From Streptomyces werraensis (GTDB lineage Bacteria; Actinomycetota; Actinomycetes; Streptomycetales; Streptomycetaceae), in assembly GCA_014656175.1 (NCBI GenBank), contig BNBX01000008.1, positions 1 through 64,000 of the forward strand: DNA of 64,000 bases, in the 5' to 3' direction. Position numbers and translations under genes: made by a program. How positions within the stretch are numbered: the first letter of the stretch is position 1; every line of letters begins with the position of its first letter. Of this stretch, positions 8,327-19,045 are shown piece after piece. The notes under the pieces are model-generated. The model did not search any database and was not told the DNA's origin. It worked only from the letters and a program-made list of their open reading frames with translations.

Positions 8327-9142
8327 GTGGCAGGAGTCGCACGCCGCCGTCTCGACGCGGAGCTGGTCCGCCGCAAGCTGGCGCGCTCGCGCGAGCACGC
8401 CGGCCAGCTGATCGCCGCCGGGCGGGTCAGCGTGGGCAGGACGGTGGCGACCAAGCCCGCCACCCAGGTGGAGACCGCGGCCGCGATCGTGGTCGCCGAG
8501 GACGCCGGCGACCCCGACTACGTCTCGCGCGGGGGCCACAAACTGGCCGGGGCGCTGGACGCCTTCGTGCCGCAGGGGCTGGTCGTGAAGGGACGGCGGG
8601 CGCTCGACGCGGGCGCCTCCACCGGCGGTTTCACCGACGTGCTGCTGCGGGCGGGCGCCGCCCACGTGGTCGCGGTGGACGTCGGATACGGACAACTCGC
8701 GTGGTCGCTCCGGCAGGATGAACGGGTGACCGTCAAAGACCGTACGAACGTACGGGAGTTGACGCTCGAGGTCATCGATGGGAAACCAGTGGATCTTGTC
8801 GTGGGGGATCTGTCCTTCATCCCGCTCGGACTGGTGCTGCCCGCTCTGAGGCGGTGCGTGACGCCGGACGCCGATCTGGTGATGATGGTCAAACCGCAGT
8901 TCGAGGTGGGCAAGGAGCGGCTGGGCAGCGGCGGTGTCGTGCGCAGTCCGCAGCTGCGCGCCGAGGCCGTCCGGGGGGTGGCCGCCAGGGCCTGGGAGCT
9001 GGGGCTCGGGGTGAAGGGCGTGACGGCGAGCCCGCTGCCCGGGCCCTCCGGCAATGTCGAATACTTCCTGTGGCTGCGGGCCGGGGCACCGGAACTGGAC
9101 CCGGCCGATGTTGACCGTGCTGTGGCGGAGGGGCCGCGTTGA
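8327..9142 (+). CDS. tlyA: TlyA family 16S/23S rRNA (cytidine-2'-O)-methyltransferase
   Basis: Predicted protein of 271 aa with GTG start and aggag at 8311-8315. The N-terminal S4 RNA-binding domain (RRRLDAELVRRKLARSREHA) is followed by SRGGHKL and an FtsJ-like methyltransferase (LDAGASTGGFTDVLL, DLVVGDLSFIPL, VKPQFEVGKE). TlyA 2'-O-methylates 16S and 23S rRNA at sites next to the capreomycin binding site in mycobacteria. The stop overlaps the nadK start, and the order tlyA-nadK-recN is typical for actinobacteria. Confidence 0.93.
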   Translation: MAGVARRRLDAELVRRKLARSREHAGQLIAAGRVSVGRTVATKPATQVETAAAIVVAEDAGDPDYVSRGGHKLAGALDAFVPQGLVVKGRRALDAGASTGGFTDVLLRAGAAHVVAVDVGYGQLAWSLRQDERVTVKDRTNVRELTLEVIDGKPVDLVVGDLSFIPLGLVLPALRRCVTPDADLVMMVKPQFEVGKERLGSGGVVRSPQLRAEAVRGVAARAWELGLGVKGVTASPLPGPSGNVEYFLWLRAGAPELDPADVDRAVAEGPR

Positions 9143-10044
9143 CACAGAACCGTGCTCGTACTGTTTTCCTGCTGGCCCACACGGGGCGGGCCGCGGCCAT
9201 CCGCAGCGCCGAGCTCGTGGTCAAGGGCCTGCTGCGCTCGGGGCTGGGGGTGCGGGTGCTGGAGGAGGAGGCCCGCGACCTGCCGCTCCCGGACGACGTG
9301 GAGACGGTCAAGGAGGCCACCCCTCAGTGCCTGGACGACTGCGAGCTGCTGATCGTCCTCGGCGGTGACGGCACGCTGCTGCGCGGCGCCGAGTTCGCCC
9401 GCGCCTCCGGGGTGCCGATGCTCGGCGTCAACCTCGGCAGCGTGGGCTTCCTCGCCGAGGCCGAGCGGGACGACCTGGAGAAGGTCGTCGACCGCGTGGT
9501 GAGCCGGGCGTACGAGGTCGAGGAGCGGATGACCGTCGACGTCGTCGTGCACCGCAACGGCGACATCGTGCACACCGACTGGGCGCTGAACGAGGCGGCC
9601 GTGCAGAAGGTGTCCGCGGAGCGGATGCTGGAGGTCGTTCTCGAGATCGACGGCCGGCCGGTGACCGGGTTCGGCTGCGACGGCATCGTGTGCGCGACCC
9701 CGACCGGATCCACCGCGTACGCGTTCTCCGCCGGCGGGCCCGTGGTGTGGCCGGAGGTCGAGGCGCTGCTGATGGTGCCGATCAGCGCGCACGCGTTGTT
9801 CGCCAAGCCGCTGGTGACGTCGCCGGACTCGGTGCTGGCGGTGGAGGTGCTGCCGCACGTGCCGCCGGGGGTGCTGTGGTGCGACGGGCGGCGGACGGTC
9901 GAGTTGCCCGCGGGGGCCCGGGTGGAGGTCCGGAGGGGGGCTGTGCCGGTCAGGCTGGCCCGCCTGCACCACGCCTCCTTCACCGACCGGCTGGTCGCGA
10001 AGTTCGCGTTGCCGGTGTCGGGGTGGCGGGGGGCGCCGCAGTAG
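9139..10044 (+). CDS. nadK: NAD kinase
   Basis: Predicted protein of 301 aa with a TTG start overlapping the tlyA stop (TTGA), implying translational coupling. The kinase motif LGGDGTLLRGAEFA lies near residue 74, and the NAD-binding region CATPTGSTAYAFSAGGP follows near residue 190. It phosphorylates NAD to NADP using ATP or polyphosphate in the cytoplasm. A perfect 12-bp hairpin follows the gene. Confidence 0.95.
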   Translation: MTQNRARTVFLLAHTGRAAAIRSAELVVKGLLRSGLGVRVLEEEARDLPLPDDVETVKEATPQCLDDCELLIVLGGDGTLLRGAEFARASGVPMLGVNLGSVGFLAEAERDDLEKVVDRVVSRAYEVEERMTVDVVVHRNGDIVHTDWALNEAAVQKVSAERMLEVVLEIDGRPVTGFGCDGIVCATPTGSTAYAFSAGGPVVWPEVEALLMVPISAHALFAKPLVTSPDSVLAVEVLPHVPPGVLWCDGRRTVELPAGARVEVRRGAVPVRLARLHHASFTDRLVAKFALPVSGWRGAPQ

Positions 10045-10060
10045 CCGTCGCGCCCACGCG

Positions 10061-10088
10061 GCGGGGCCGTATGTCGATACGGCCCCGC
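10061..10088 (+). terminator. Hairpin terminator after nadK
   Basis: A perfect 12-bp stem (gcggggccgtat at 10061-10072 with atacggccccgc at 10077-10088) with a GTCG tetraloop lies 16 bp after the nadK stop. There is no T tract. It separates tlyA-nadK from recN. Confidence 0.7.
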
Positions 10089-10171
10089 GCCCCTTGGGGT
10101 GTGTCCACTCCCGTGGGTGACATGGGCGGGGCGGTCGCATCCCGCAGCGTGGACCTCGTAAGGTCGGTGTC

Positions 10172-11902
10172 GTGCTAGAGGAGATGCGGATACGGTCGCT
10201 CGGTGTCATCGACGACGCTGTGGTGGAGCTGTCGCCCGGCTTCACCGCCGTCACCGGTGAGACGGGTGCGGGCAAGACCATGGTGGTCACCAGCCTGGGC
10301 CTGCTGCTGGGCGGACGGGCGGATGCGGCCCTGGTGCGGATCGGCGCGCGCAACGCCGTGGTCGAGGGACGGATCGCCGTGCCCGAGGGCTCGCCGGCCG
10401 TCGTACGCGCCGAGGAGGCCGGGGCCGAGCTCGACGAGGGGACGCTGCTGGTCAGCCGTACCGTCTCGGCCGAGGGGCGGTCGCGGGCGCACCTGGGCGG
10501 CCGGAGCGTGCCCGTGGGGCTGCTCGCGGAGCTCGCCGACGACCTGGTGGCCGTGCACGGGCAGAGCGACCAGCAGGGCCTGCTGAAGCTGTCCCGGCAG
10601 CGCCAGGCGCTCGACCGGTACGCCGGGTACGCGGTCGCCGTGCCGCTCGGCAAGTACGCGGAGGCGTACAAGCGGCTGCGGGCGGTCACCGCGGAGCTGG
10701 AGGAGATCACCACCCGTGCGCGGGAGCGGGCCCAGGAGGCCGACCTGCTGCGCTTCGGGCTGGAGGAGATCGCCGCCGTCGAGCCGCGCGCCGGCGAGGA
10801 CACGGAACTGGCCGAGGAGGCCGAGCGGCTCGGGCACGCCGAGGCGCTCGCGTCGGCCGCCGCCGTCGCGCACGCCGCGCTGGCGGGCAACCCGGAGGAC
10901 CCGGAGGGCGTGGACGCCGGGACGCTCGTCGCGGGCGCCCAGCGGGCGCTGGAGGCCGTACGGGCCCACGACCCGGCGCTGGCCGCGCTGACCGACCGTA
11001 TCGGCGAGATCGGCATCCTGCTGCGTGACGTCGCGGGCGAGCTGGCCGGTTACGCCGACGACCTGGACGCGGACCCGCTGCGGCTCGCGGCGGTCGAGGA
11101 GCGTCGGGCGGCACTGACCGCGCTGACCCGCAAGTACGGAGAGGACGTCGCCGAGGTGCTGGCCTGGGCGGAGCGCAGCGCCGCGCGCCTCGGCGAGCTG
11201 GAGGGCGACGACGAGCGGATCGGCGAGCTGACCGCCGAGCGTGACGCGCTCCGCTCCGAACTGGGCGCGCTCGCGCAGGAGCTGTCGGAGGCGCGGGCGG
11301 AGGCGGCGGAGCGGTTCGCGGCGGCCGTGACGGAGGAGCTGGCGTCGCTCGCCATGCCCCACGCGCGCGTGTCGTTCGACATCCGGCAGACCGAGGACCC
11401 CGACGGCGTCGAGGTGAACGGGCGCACGGTGGCGTACGGACCCTCGGGCGTGGACGAGGTCGAGCTGCTGCTCGCCCCGCACCCCGGGGCGCCCCCCCGC
11501 CCGATCGCCAAGGGCGCCTCCGGAGGTGAACTGTCGCGCGTGATGCTGGCCGTGGAGGTCGTCTTCGCCGGAACCGACCCGGTGCCGACGTACCTCTTCG
11601 ACGAGGTGGACGCCGGCGTCGGCGGCAAGGCGGCGGTGGAGATCGGGCGGCGTCTTGCCCGGCTGGCGAAGAAGGCGCAGGTCGTCGTCGTCACACACCT
11701 CCCGCAGGTGGCCGCGTTCGCCGACCGGCAGCTGCTGGTGGAGAAGACCGACGACGGCTCGGTCACCCGGTCCGGCGTGAAGGTGCTCGAAGGCGAGGAC
11801 CGGGTACGGGAGTTGTCGCGGATGCTGGCCGGCCAGGAGGACTCCGAGACGGCACGGGCGCACGCGGAGGAGTTGCTGGCGGCGGCGCGGGCGGACGCCT
11901 GA
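10172..11902 (+). CDS. recN: DNA repair protein RecN
   Basis: Predicted protein of 576 aa. The start MRIRSLGVIDD region, Walker A GETGAGKT (residues 29-36), HGQSDQQGLL, a long coiled-coil middle, the signature KGASGGELSRVMLA, and the Walker B/D-loop region TYLFDEVDAGVGGKAA define this SMC-like protein. RecN acts in recombinational repair of double-strand breaks. The GTG at 10172 is chosen because the later ATG at 10184 sits directly against the gaggag. Some 5 codons of uncertainty remain. Confidence 0.95.
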   Translation: MLEEMRIRSLGVIDDAVVELSPGFTAVTGETGAGKTMVVTSLGLLLGGRADAALVRIGARNAVVEGRIAVPEGSPAVVRAEEAGAELDEGTLLVSRTVSAEGRSRAHLGGRSVPVGLLAELADDLVAVHGQSDQQGLLKLSRQRQALDRYAGYAVAVPLGKYAEAYKRLRAVTAELEEITTRARERAQEADLLRFGLEEIAAVEPRAGEDTELAEEAERLGHAEALASAAAVAHAALAGNPEDPEGVDAGTLVAGAQRALEAVRAHDPALAALTDRIGEIGILLRDVAGELAGYADDLDADPLRLAAVEERRAALTALTRKYGEDVAEVLAWAERSAARLGELEGDDERIGELTAERDALRSELGALAQELSEARAEAAERFAAAVTEELASLAMPHARVSFDIRQTEDPDGVEVNGRTVAYGPSGVDEVELLLAPHPGAPPRPIAKGASGGELSRVMLAVEVVFAGTDPVPTYLFDEVDAGVGGKAAVEIGRRLARLAKKAQVVVVTHLPQVAAFADRQLLVEKTDDGSVTRSGVKVLEGEDRVRELSRMLAGQEDSETARAHAEELLAAARADA

Positions 11903-12109
11903 CCTTGCCGGACGGTGACGTTCCGTCATCCTTACGGGTGATGTGCCGTCCGATGTGGACCCCGGCGTACGCCCGCGCGTTTCCCGGAACTGCCGTGCGT
12001 GCTGGCATGCTTGACGGTGTACGCGGAGGACGCCGCGCGGGCCACCCCTCGGCGGGATCCTTCGGTACGTTCGTCGTGACCGCCCGACCCGAACCAGGAG
12101 CCCGGCCAC

Positions 12110-13249
12110 GTGACCCCCGTGAGCAGCCACGCACCGCACGGCCAGTCGCCGCTGCGCACCGTGCAGGTGCTGGGCGGCGGCAACGCCGCCAGCGGCGCGC
12201 ACGTCCGCTCGCTGGCCGCCGGCCTCGTGGCACGGGGCGTGCGGGTCACGGTGTGCGCCCCCGAAGAGACGGACCGCGCCTACGGCTTCACCGGCGTCGG
12301 CGCGGAGCACGTCCATGTGCCCCGCAGCAGCGACCCGGGGTCGGTGGCCGCGCTGCGCGCCGCCTGCTCGGGCGCCGACCTGGTGCACGCGCACGGCCTG
12401 CACGCCTCGTTCCGCACGTCCCTGGCGCTCAGCGGACGCGACACGCCCTTCGTCGTCACCTGGCACGACCGGGCACACGCCGAAGGCCCCCGCGCCCACT
12501 TCCTGCGCGTGCTGGAGCGGCGGGTCGTCCGCGCGGCCGGCGTGGTGCTGGGCACGACCTCCGCGCTGGTGGACCGGGCCCGCCGCAGCGGGGCGCGTGA
12601 CGCCCGGCTCGCCGCGGTCTCCCTGCCCGGGCCCCGCAGCGCGCCGGCGTCCGAGGAGGCCGAGCGGCGCACACCCAAGGTCCGGGCCGAACTCGGCGCC
12701 GTGGACCGCCCGTTGATCGTCGCCGTCGGCTCCTTGGAACGGCACCGCGGCCTCGACGTCCTGGTCGACGCCGCACACGCCTGGCAGCGCCTCGACCCGG
12801 TGCCGCTCGTGGTGATCGCGGGGGAGGGGCCGCTGCACGGCGAACTGCGGCGCGCCGTCGAGGCGCAGGACCTGCCGGTGCGGCTCGTGGGCCGCCGTGA
12901 GGACGCCTTCGACCTGCTCGCCGCAGCCGACGTCGCTGTGCTGCCCAGCCGCAGGGAGGAGGCGCGGTCGGCGTTCGCCCAGGAGGCGCTGCACGCGCGC
13001 GTGCCGCTCGTCGCGACCCGGGTGGGCTCCGTCCCCGAACTCGTCGGCGACGCGGCCGAACTCGTGCCGCACGGCAACGCGCGGGCGCTCGCCGACGCCG
13101 TGACCCGGCTCCTCGAGGATCCGGAGCACCGGGAGACGCTCGTGCGGCGGGGTGTACGGCAGGCGGCGACGTGGCCGACCGAGGACCAGACGGTCGCCCA
13201 GGTGCTCAGCGTCTACGACGAGCTGACCCAGCCCCGGCCGCTGGCCTGA
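12110..13249 (+). CDS. Glycosyltransferase family 4 protein
   Basis: Predicted protein of 379 aa with GTG start and aggag at 12096-12100. A GT-B fold is indicated by the N-terminal VQVLGGGNAASGAHVRSLAAGL, the nucleotide-sugar region IVAVGSLERHRGLDVLVDA and VLPSRREEARSAFAQEALHARVPLVATRVGSVPELV near the C-terminus. The donor and acceptor are not known. It stands alone between recN and the convergent PucR gene, with 207 bp upstream in which no other gene is seen. Confidence 0.88.
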   Translation: MTPVSSHAPHGQSPLRTVQVLGGGNAASGAHVRSLAAGLVARGVRVTVCAPEETDRAYGFTGVGAEHVHVPRSSDPGSVAALRAACSGADLVHAHGLHASFRTSLALSGRDTPFVVTWHDRAHAEGPRAHFLRVLERRVVRAAGVVLGTTSALVDRARRSGARDARLAAVSLPGPRSAPASEEAERRTPKVRAELGAVDRPLIVAVGSLERHRGLDVLVDAAHAWQRLDPVPLVVIAGEGPLHGELRRAVEAQDLPVRLVGRREDAFDLLAAADVAVLPSRREEARSAFAQEALHARVPLVATRVGSVPELVGDAAELVPHGNARALADAVTRLLEDPEHRETLVRRGVRQAATWPTEDQTVAQVLSVYDELTQPRPLA

Positions 13250-13283
13250 CCGCGCTGTCCGCGGGGGCCGTCCGCAGGCGCGC

Positions 13284-14915
13284 TCAGGGCACGTGACGCC
13301 GCGCCCGCAGGGCCAGGCTCAACGTCAGCACCGTCTGCGGGTCGTCGAGGTCGGCGCCCAGCAGCTCCCCGATGCGGGCGAGCCGGTTGTACAGCGTCTG
13401 CCGGTTCAGGTGCAGCTCCCGCGCGGTCTCCGCCTTGCGTCCGGCGTGCGCCAGATACGTCTCCAGGGTCGGCAGCAGCGCCGGCCGCGAGCGGCGGTCG
13501 TGGTCCAGCACCGGGCCGATCGCCCGCTGCACGAAGTCCGCCAGGTCCGGATGGTCGCGCAGCCGCCACAGCAGCAGGTCGATGTCCAGCCGCCGGGCGT
13601 CGTACCAGGGGCGCTCCGGCAGTCCCTGCGCGGCCGTCGCCGTCTCCACCGCGTGCCGCAGTCCCGTCGGCACCGCGGCCCAGTCGCCGGCCGGACCGAC
13701 CACCACCACGGGCGGCCGCCCGCCAGGACGCAGCATGCCCGCGCGCTCCACCCCGGCGCGCAGCGCGGCCGCCACCCGGTCCGCGACGGACGGCCGCTCC
13801 GACTCCGCGCGCAGTGCGAGCAGCAGCGGCACCCGCCCCTCGACCGGCCGCACACCGAGCAGCACCGGCACACCGAGCGACGACAGTTCCTCGCCCACCG
13901 CGCGGGCCAGGACCGCCCAGCCGCCGCCCTGCGGGGACAGCGTGTCGCCGAGCCGCATGACCACCGGCAGCAGCGGCCCCCCTCCCGGCTTGAAGCCCAG
14001 CACCCGGGCCTGCGCGGGCGCGTCCGCGGCCCCGATCCGGCCCTCGGCGAGGTCGGTGAGGAAGTCGCCGCGGCCGCGCGCCGCCAGTTCCTCCTCCTGG
14101 CGGGCCTGCATCAGCACCAGGGCGATGATGCCCGCCGCCCGTTCGGCCGCCATCCGGTGCACCGGCTCCGGCGCGCTGCGCACCGGCAGCAGCACCAGCC
14201 GCGCCCGGACGCCTCCGCTGCTGGGCCCCCCGCCGGGCACGTCCACGAGGACCGTGCCGGCCGGCGGGTCGTCGCGCTGCCGCTCGCGCAGCCCCTCCCA
14301 CACCTGGAGCGGGTCCGCACGCTCGGGGCCCTCGCCGGCCGCGTACAGCAGCCGGCCGTCGGTGGTCTCCAGGAACACGGGGTTGCCGGTGAACCCGGCG
14401 AGGATCTCCAGCACCTGCGGCACGCCCCCGCCGCCCAGCAGCGCCTCCGTGCAGCGCCGGTGCACCTCCTCCGCGCGCTGGAGCAGCGCGTAGTGCCCGT
14501 TGACGATCTCGGTGTGGATCTCCTCGGTGACCGTGACGAACGGCACCTCACGGTGGAGCTGCACCAGCGGCAGCCCGGCGGAGCGGGCCGCGTCCACCAG
14601 GGCGGCGGGCAGCCGGGTGAAGCGCGGGCCGAGCTCGACCACCAGGGCCGCGATGCCCCGGTCGGCCAGCGTGCGCACGAACGCCCGCTGGTCGGCCGGG
14701 CGCGTACCCAGCCCGTAGCCGGTGGTCAGCAGCAGCTCGCCGCCCTTGAGCAGGGAGGCGATGTTGGGCACCTCACCCGCGTGCACCCAGCGCACCGTGC
14801 GCCCCAGCCGGTCCGCGCAGGCGACGACCTCGGGGAGGCCGCTGCGCAGCCCGGGCAGCTCCAGGGCGCGCTGCACGGTGATGCCTGTGGGCGGGGGAGT
14901 GCCGGCGGTGCTCAT
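13284..14915 (-). CDS. PucR family transcriptional regulator
   Basis: Predicted protein of 543 aa. The N-terminal PucR domain covers about residues 15-140 (ITVQRALELPGL, LLKGGELLLTTGYGL). The C-terminal helix-turn-helix is ETARELHLNRQTLYNRLARI, ahead of LDDPQTVLTLSLALRA. The middle is a GGDEF-like fold region common in this family. PucR-type regulators often control purine, amino acid or storage metabolism; no target is evident here. It faces the glycosyltransferase gene with a 34-bp gap, and lies downstream of the GH15 gene on the same strand, separated by a hairpin. Confidence 0.9.
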   Translation of the reverse strand: MSTAGTPPPTGITVQRALELPGLRSGLPEVVACADRLGRTVRWVHAGEVPNIASLLKGGELLLTTGYGLGTRPADQRAFVRTLADRGIAALVVELGPRFTRLPAALVDAARSAGLPLVQLHREVPFVTVTEEIHTEIVNGHYALLQRAEEVHRRCTEALLGGGGVPQVLEILAGFTGNPVFLETTDGRLLYAAGEGPERADPLQVWEGLRERQRDDPPAGTVLVDVPGGGPSSGGVRARLVLLPVRSAPEPVHRMAAERAAGIIALVLMQARQEEELAARGRGDFLTDLAEGRIGAADAPAQARVLGFKPGGGPLLPVVMRLGDTLSPQGGGWAVLARAVGEELSSLGVPVLLGVRPVEGRVPLLLALRAESERPSVADRVAAALRAGVERAGMLRPGGRPPVVVVGPAGDWAAVPTGLRHAVETATAAQGLPERPWYDARRLDIDLLLWRLRDHPDLADFVQRAIGPVLDHDRRSRPALLPTLETYLAHAGRKAETARELHLNRQTLYNRLARIGELLGADLDDPQTVLTLSLALRARRHVP

Positions 14916-14972
14916 GCAGCGGACGGTACCCGGGGGCGTGTCCCCGTCACACGTCCGGCCTGCGCGAACACG

Positions 14973-15014
14973 CCCGCGCCCCGCCTCCGGACCGGCCGGC
15001 GGGCGGGGCGCGGG
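14973..15014 (-). terminator. Hairpin terminator after the GH15 gene
   Basis: A 13-bp perfect stem (cccgcgccccgcc at 14973-14985 with ggcggggcgcggg at 15002-15014) lies just beyond the GH15 stop and upstream of the PucR gene. It probably separates the two transcription units. Confidence 0.65.
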
Positions 15015-15023
15015 GCGTCGCCG

Positions 15024-16832
15024 TCAGCCCCCGTACGCCCCCGACGCCGTCAGGCGCAGGGCCGTGTCGATGAGCGGCACGTGGCTGAACGCCTGCGGGA
15101 AGTTGCCGACCTGGCGCTTCAGGCGCGGGTCCCACTCCTCCGCCAGCAGCCCGAGGTCGTTGCGCAGCGCCAGCAGCTTCTCGAACAGCTTCCGCGCCTC
15201 GTCCACCCGGCCGATCATGGCCAGGTCGTCGGCCATCCAGAACGAGCAGGCGAGGAACGCGCCCTCGTCGCCGGGCAGGCCGTCGACGCCCTCGTCCATG
15301 CCCTCGGTCGGGTAGCGCAGGATGAACCCGTCGGAGGTGGACAGCTCACGCTGGATCGCCTCCACGGTGCCGATCACCCGCTTGTCGTCCGGCGGCAGGA
15401 AGCCCACCTGGGGGATCAGCAGCAGGGCCGCGTCCAGCTCCTTGGAGCCGTAGGACTGGGTGAAGGTGTTGCGCTCCTTGTCGTAGCCCTTCTCGCACAC
15501 GTCGCGGTGGATGTCGTCGCGGAGCTGCTTCCACTCCTCCAGCGGGCCGTCGGCGTCGCCGGACTCGATCAGCTTGATCGTGCGGTCGACGGCCACCCAG
15601 GCCATCACCTTGGAGTGCACGAAGTGGCGGCGCGGACCGCGCACCTCCCAGATGCCCTCGTCCGGCTCCTGCCAGTGCTTCTCCAGGTAGCGGATCAGCT
15701 TGAGCTGGAGCAGCGAGGCGTAGTCGTTGCGCGCGAGGCCGGTCATGTGGGCCAGGTGGAGGGCCTCGGTGACCTCGCCGTACACGTCGAGCTGGAGCTG
15801 GTGGGCCGCGCCGTTGCCGACCCGGACCGGGGCGGAGGCCTCGTAGCCGGGCAGCCAGTCCAGCTCCGCCTCGCCGAGCTCGCGTTCGCCGGCGATGCCG
15901 TACATGATCTGCAGGTTCTCCGGGTCGCCGGCGACCGCGCGCAGCAGCCACTCACGCCAGGCGCGGGCCTCCTCGCGGTAGCCGGTGCGCAGCAGCGAGG
16001 ACAGGGTGATCGCCGCGTCACGGAGCCAGGTGTAGCGGTAGTCCCAGTTGCGGACGCCACCGATGTCCTCGGGCAGCGAGGTGGTCGGCGCGGCGACGAT
16101 GCCGCCGGTCGGCGCGTAGGTGAGGGCCTTCAGCGTGATCAGGGAACGGATCACGGCCTCGCGGTACGGACCGTGGTACGTACAGTGCTCGACCCACTCG
16201 CGCCAGAAGTCCTCCGTGGCCTCCAGGGACTGCTCGGGCTCGGGCAGCGCCGGGGGCTGTTTGTGCGAGGGCTCCCAGGAGATGGTGAACGCCACCCGCT
16301 CGCCGGGCGCCACGGTGAAGTCCGAGTACGTGGTCAGATCCTCGCCGTAGGTTTCGGCGGTGGTGTCGAACCACACGGAGTCCGGGCCGGCGACGGCGAC
16401 CGTACGGCCCTCGTGCCGGTGCACCCACGGCACCACCCGGCCGTAGGAGAAGCGCATCCGCAGCGCCGAGCGCATGGGGACCCGGCCCGAGACGCCTTCC
16501 ACGATGCGGATGAGCTGCGGGGCGCCGTCACGCGGGGGCATGAAATCCGTCACGCGGACCGTGCCGCGCCGGGTGTCCCACTCGGATTCCAGGATCAGGG
16601 AGTCGCCCCGGTAGTACCGCCGGGTCGCCGCGGGCGGTTCCGCGTCGTCGGCGTGCGCGGGGCCCAGCCGCCAGAATCCGTGTTCCTCGGTCCCCAGCAG
16701 CCCGGCGAAGATGGCGTGCGAGTCGAAGCGCGGCAGGCACAGCCAGTCGACCGTGCCGTCCCGGCAGACCAGCGCCGCGGTCTGCATGTCTCCGATGAGT
16801 GCGTAGTCTTCGATGCGCCCGGCCACGTGCAT
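15024..16832 (-). CDS. Glycoside hydrolase family 15 protein (trehalase/glucoamylase-like)
   Basis: Predicted protein of 602 aa from MHVAGRIEDYALIGDMQTAALV; GTG at 16850 would add six residues. The N-terminal beta-sandwich domain (GTVDWLCLPRFDSHAIFAGLLG) is followed by the alpha/alpha-barrel with VRNWDYRYTWLRDAA, GWVAVDRTI-like text and LSTSDGFILRYPTEG. This matches the cytoplasmic GH15 group found throughout actinobacteria, in which the mycobacterial member is a trehalase. There is no signal peptide. Whether the substrate is trehalose or an alpha-glucan cannot be told from sequence. Confidence 0.9.
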   Translation of the reverse strand: MHVAGRIEDYALIGDMQTAALVCRDGTVDWLCLPRFDSHAIFAGLLGTEEHGFWRLGPAHADDAEPPAATRRYYRGDSLILESEWDTRRGTVRVTDFMPPRDGAPQLIRIVEGVSGRVPMRSALRMRFSYGRVVPWVHRHEGRTVAVAGPDSVWFDTTAETYGEDLTTYSDFTVAPGERVAFTISWEPSHKQPPALPEPEQSLEATEDFWREWVEHCTYHGPYREAVIRSLITLKALTYAPTGGIVAAPTTSLPEDIGGVRNWDYRYTWLRDAAITLSSLLRTGYREEARAWREWLLRAVAGDPENLQIMYGIAGERELGEAELDWLPGYEASAPVRVGNGAAHQLQLDVYGEVTEALHLAHMTGLARNDYASLLQLKLIRYLEKHWQEPDEGIWEVRGPRRHFVHSKVMAWVAVDRTIKLIESGDADGPLEEWKQLRDDIHRDVCEKGYDKERNTFTQSYGSKELDAALLLIPQVGFLPPDDKRVIGTVEAIQRELSTSDGFILRYPTEGMDEGVDGLPGDEGAFLACSFWMADDLAMIGRVDEARKLFEKLLALRNDLGLLAEEWDPRLKRQVGNFPQAFSHVPLIDTALRLTASGAYGG

Positions 16833-17288
16833 CTCCAGTCGAACGGCCACGTCACCCCGCGAGGGGCTGTCGCTAGTGCGGTCAAGGGGGGTATTGCAAT
16901 GCGTCGTTGAGCTGTGAAGCAAAGCAGTCGCTCGGCCCTACGTGCAAAACGCCAATCTTTGCTCAACGAACTGACGAGCTCACGTTGTTCCGGAACTTAC
17001 GGGCGGGGGTGGTGCCGTTCGGCCGGCCGGGCTCGGCAGCGAGTGTCCGAGCAGGATACGACGCACGTAGATGATCTGTGTGCCGCTCGCGGCAACGCGG
17101 CTCCGCCGAACGAGTGAGCCCCGGGTGAGGATCCCGTGTGGGATACATGCTGCGTGGCCCCCCGTGCGCGGAGCGTGGCCGTCAGCCGTTCCGCCGCGGC
17201 GCTGATACGCTGGTAGCCCGTGGACCGGTGGGCGAGAAACCCCGGAACCGCACCCACAGACCGCGACCACGGGAGCCCCCTCTTGGCC
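16833..17288. other. Divergent intergenic region between the GH15 gene and pyrG
   Basis: These 456 bases carry no gene I can support. They must hold the divergent promoters. CGTTGAGC (16905-16912) and GCTCAACG (16961-16968) are an 8-bp inverted repeat enclosing another, AGCAAAG/CTTTGCT. A weak -10-like TACGCT lies at 17206-17211 upstream of pyrG. No confident -35 was found for either gene. Confidence 0.6.
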
Positions 17289-18938
<1,650 letters not shown>

Positions 18939-19045
18939 CACGCCCAGTTGTACGGTTGCCGGGGTGCGAATCTTCAACGGTTCGCGCCCCGGCCGGCTTT
19001 TCGCGGGCAGGCCGGGTACCACCGCATCGGTTCGGAAGGACAGGC

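Noticed and set aside
10175..13129. A 984-codon minus frame antisense to recN and the glycosyltransferase gene.
   Set aside because: It has no motif, is His/Arg/Gln/Gly/Pro-rich as expected of antisense high-GC DNA, and covers two well-supported genes.
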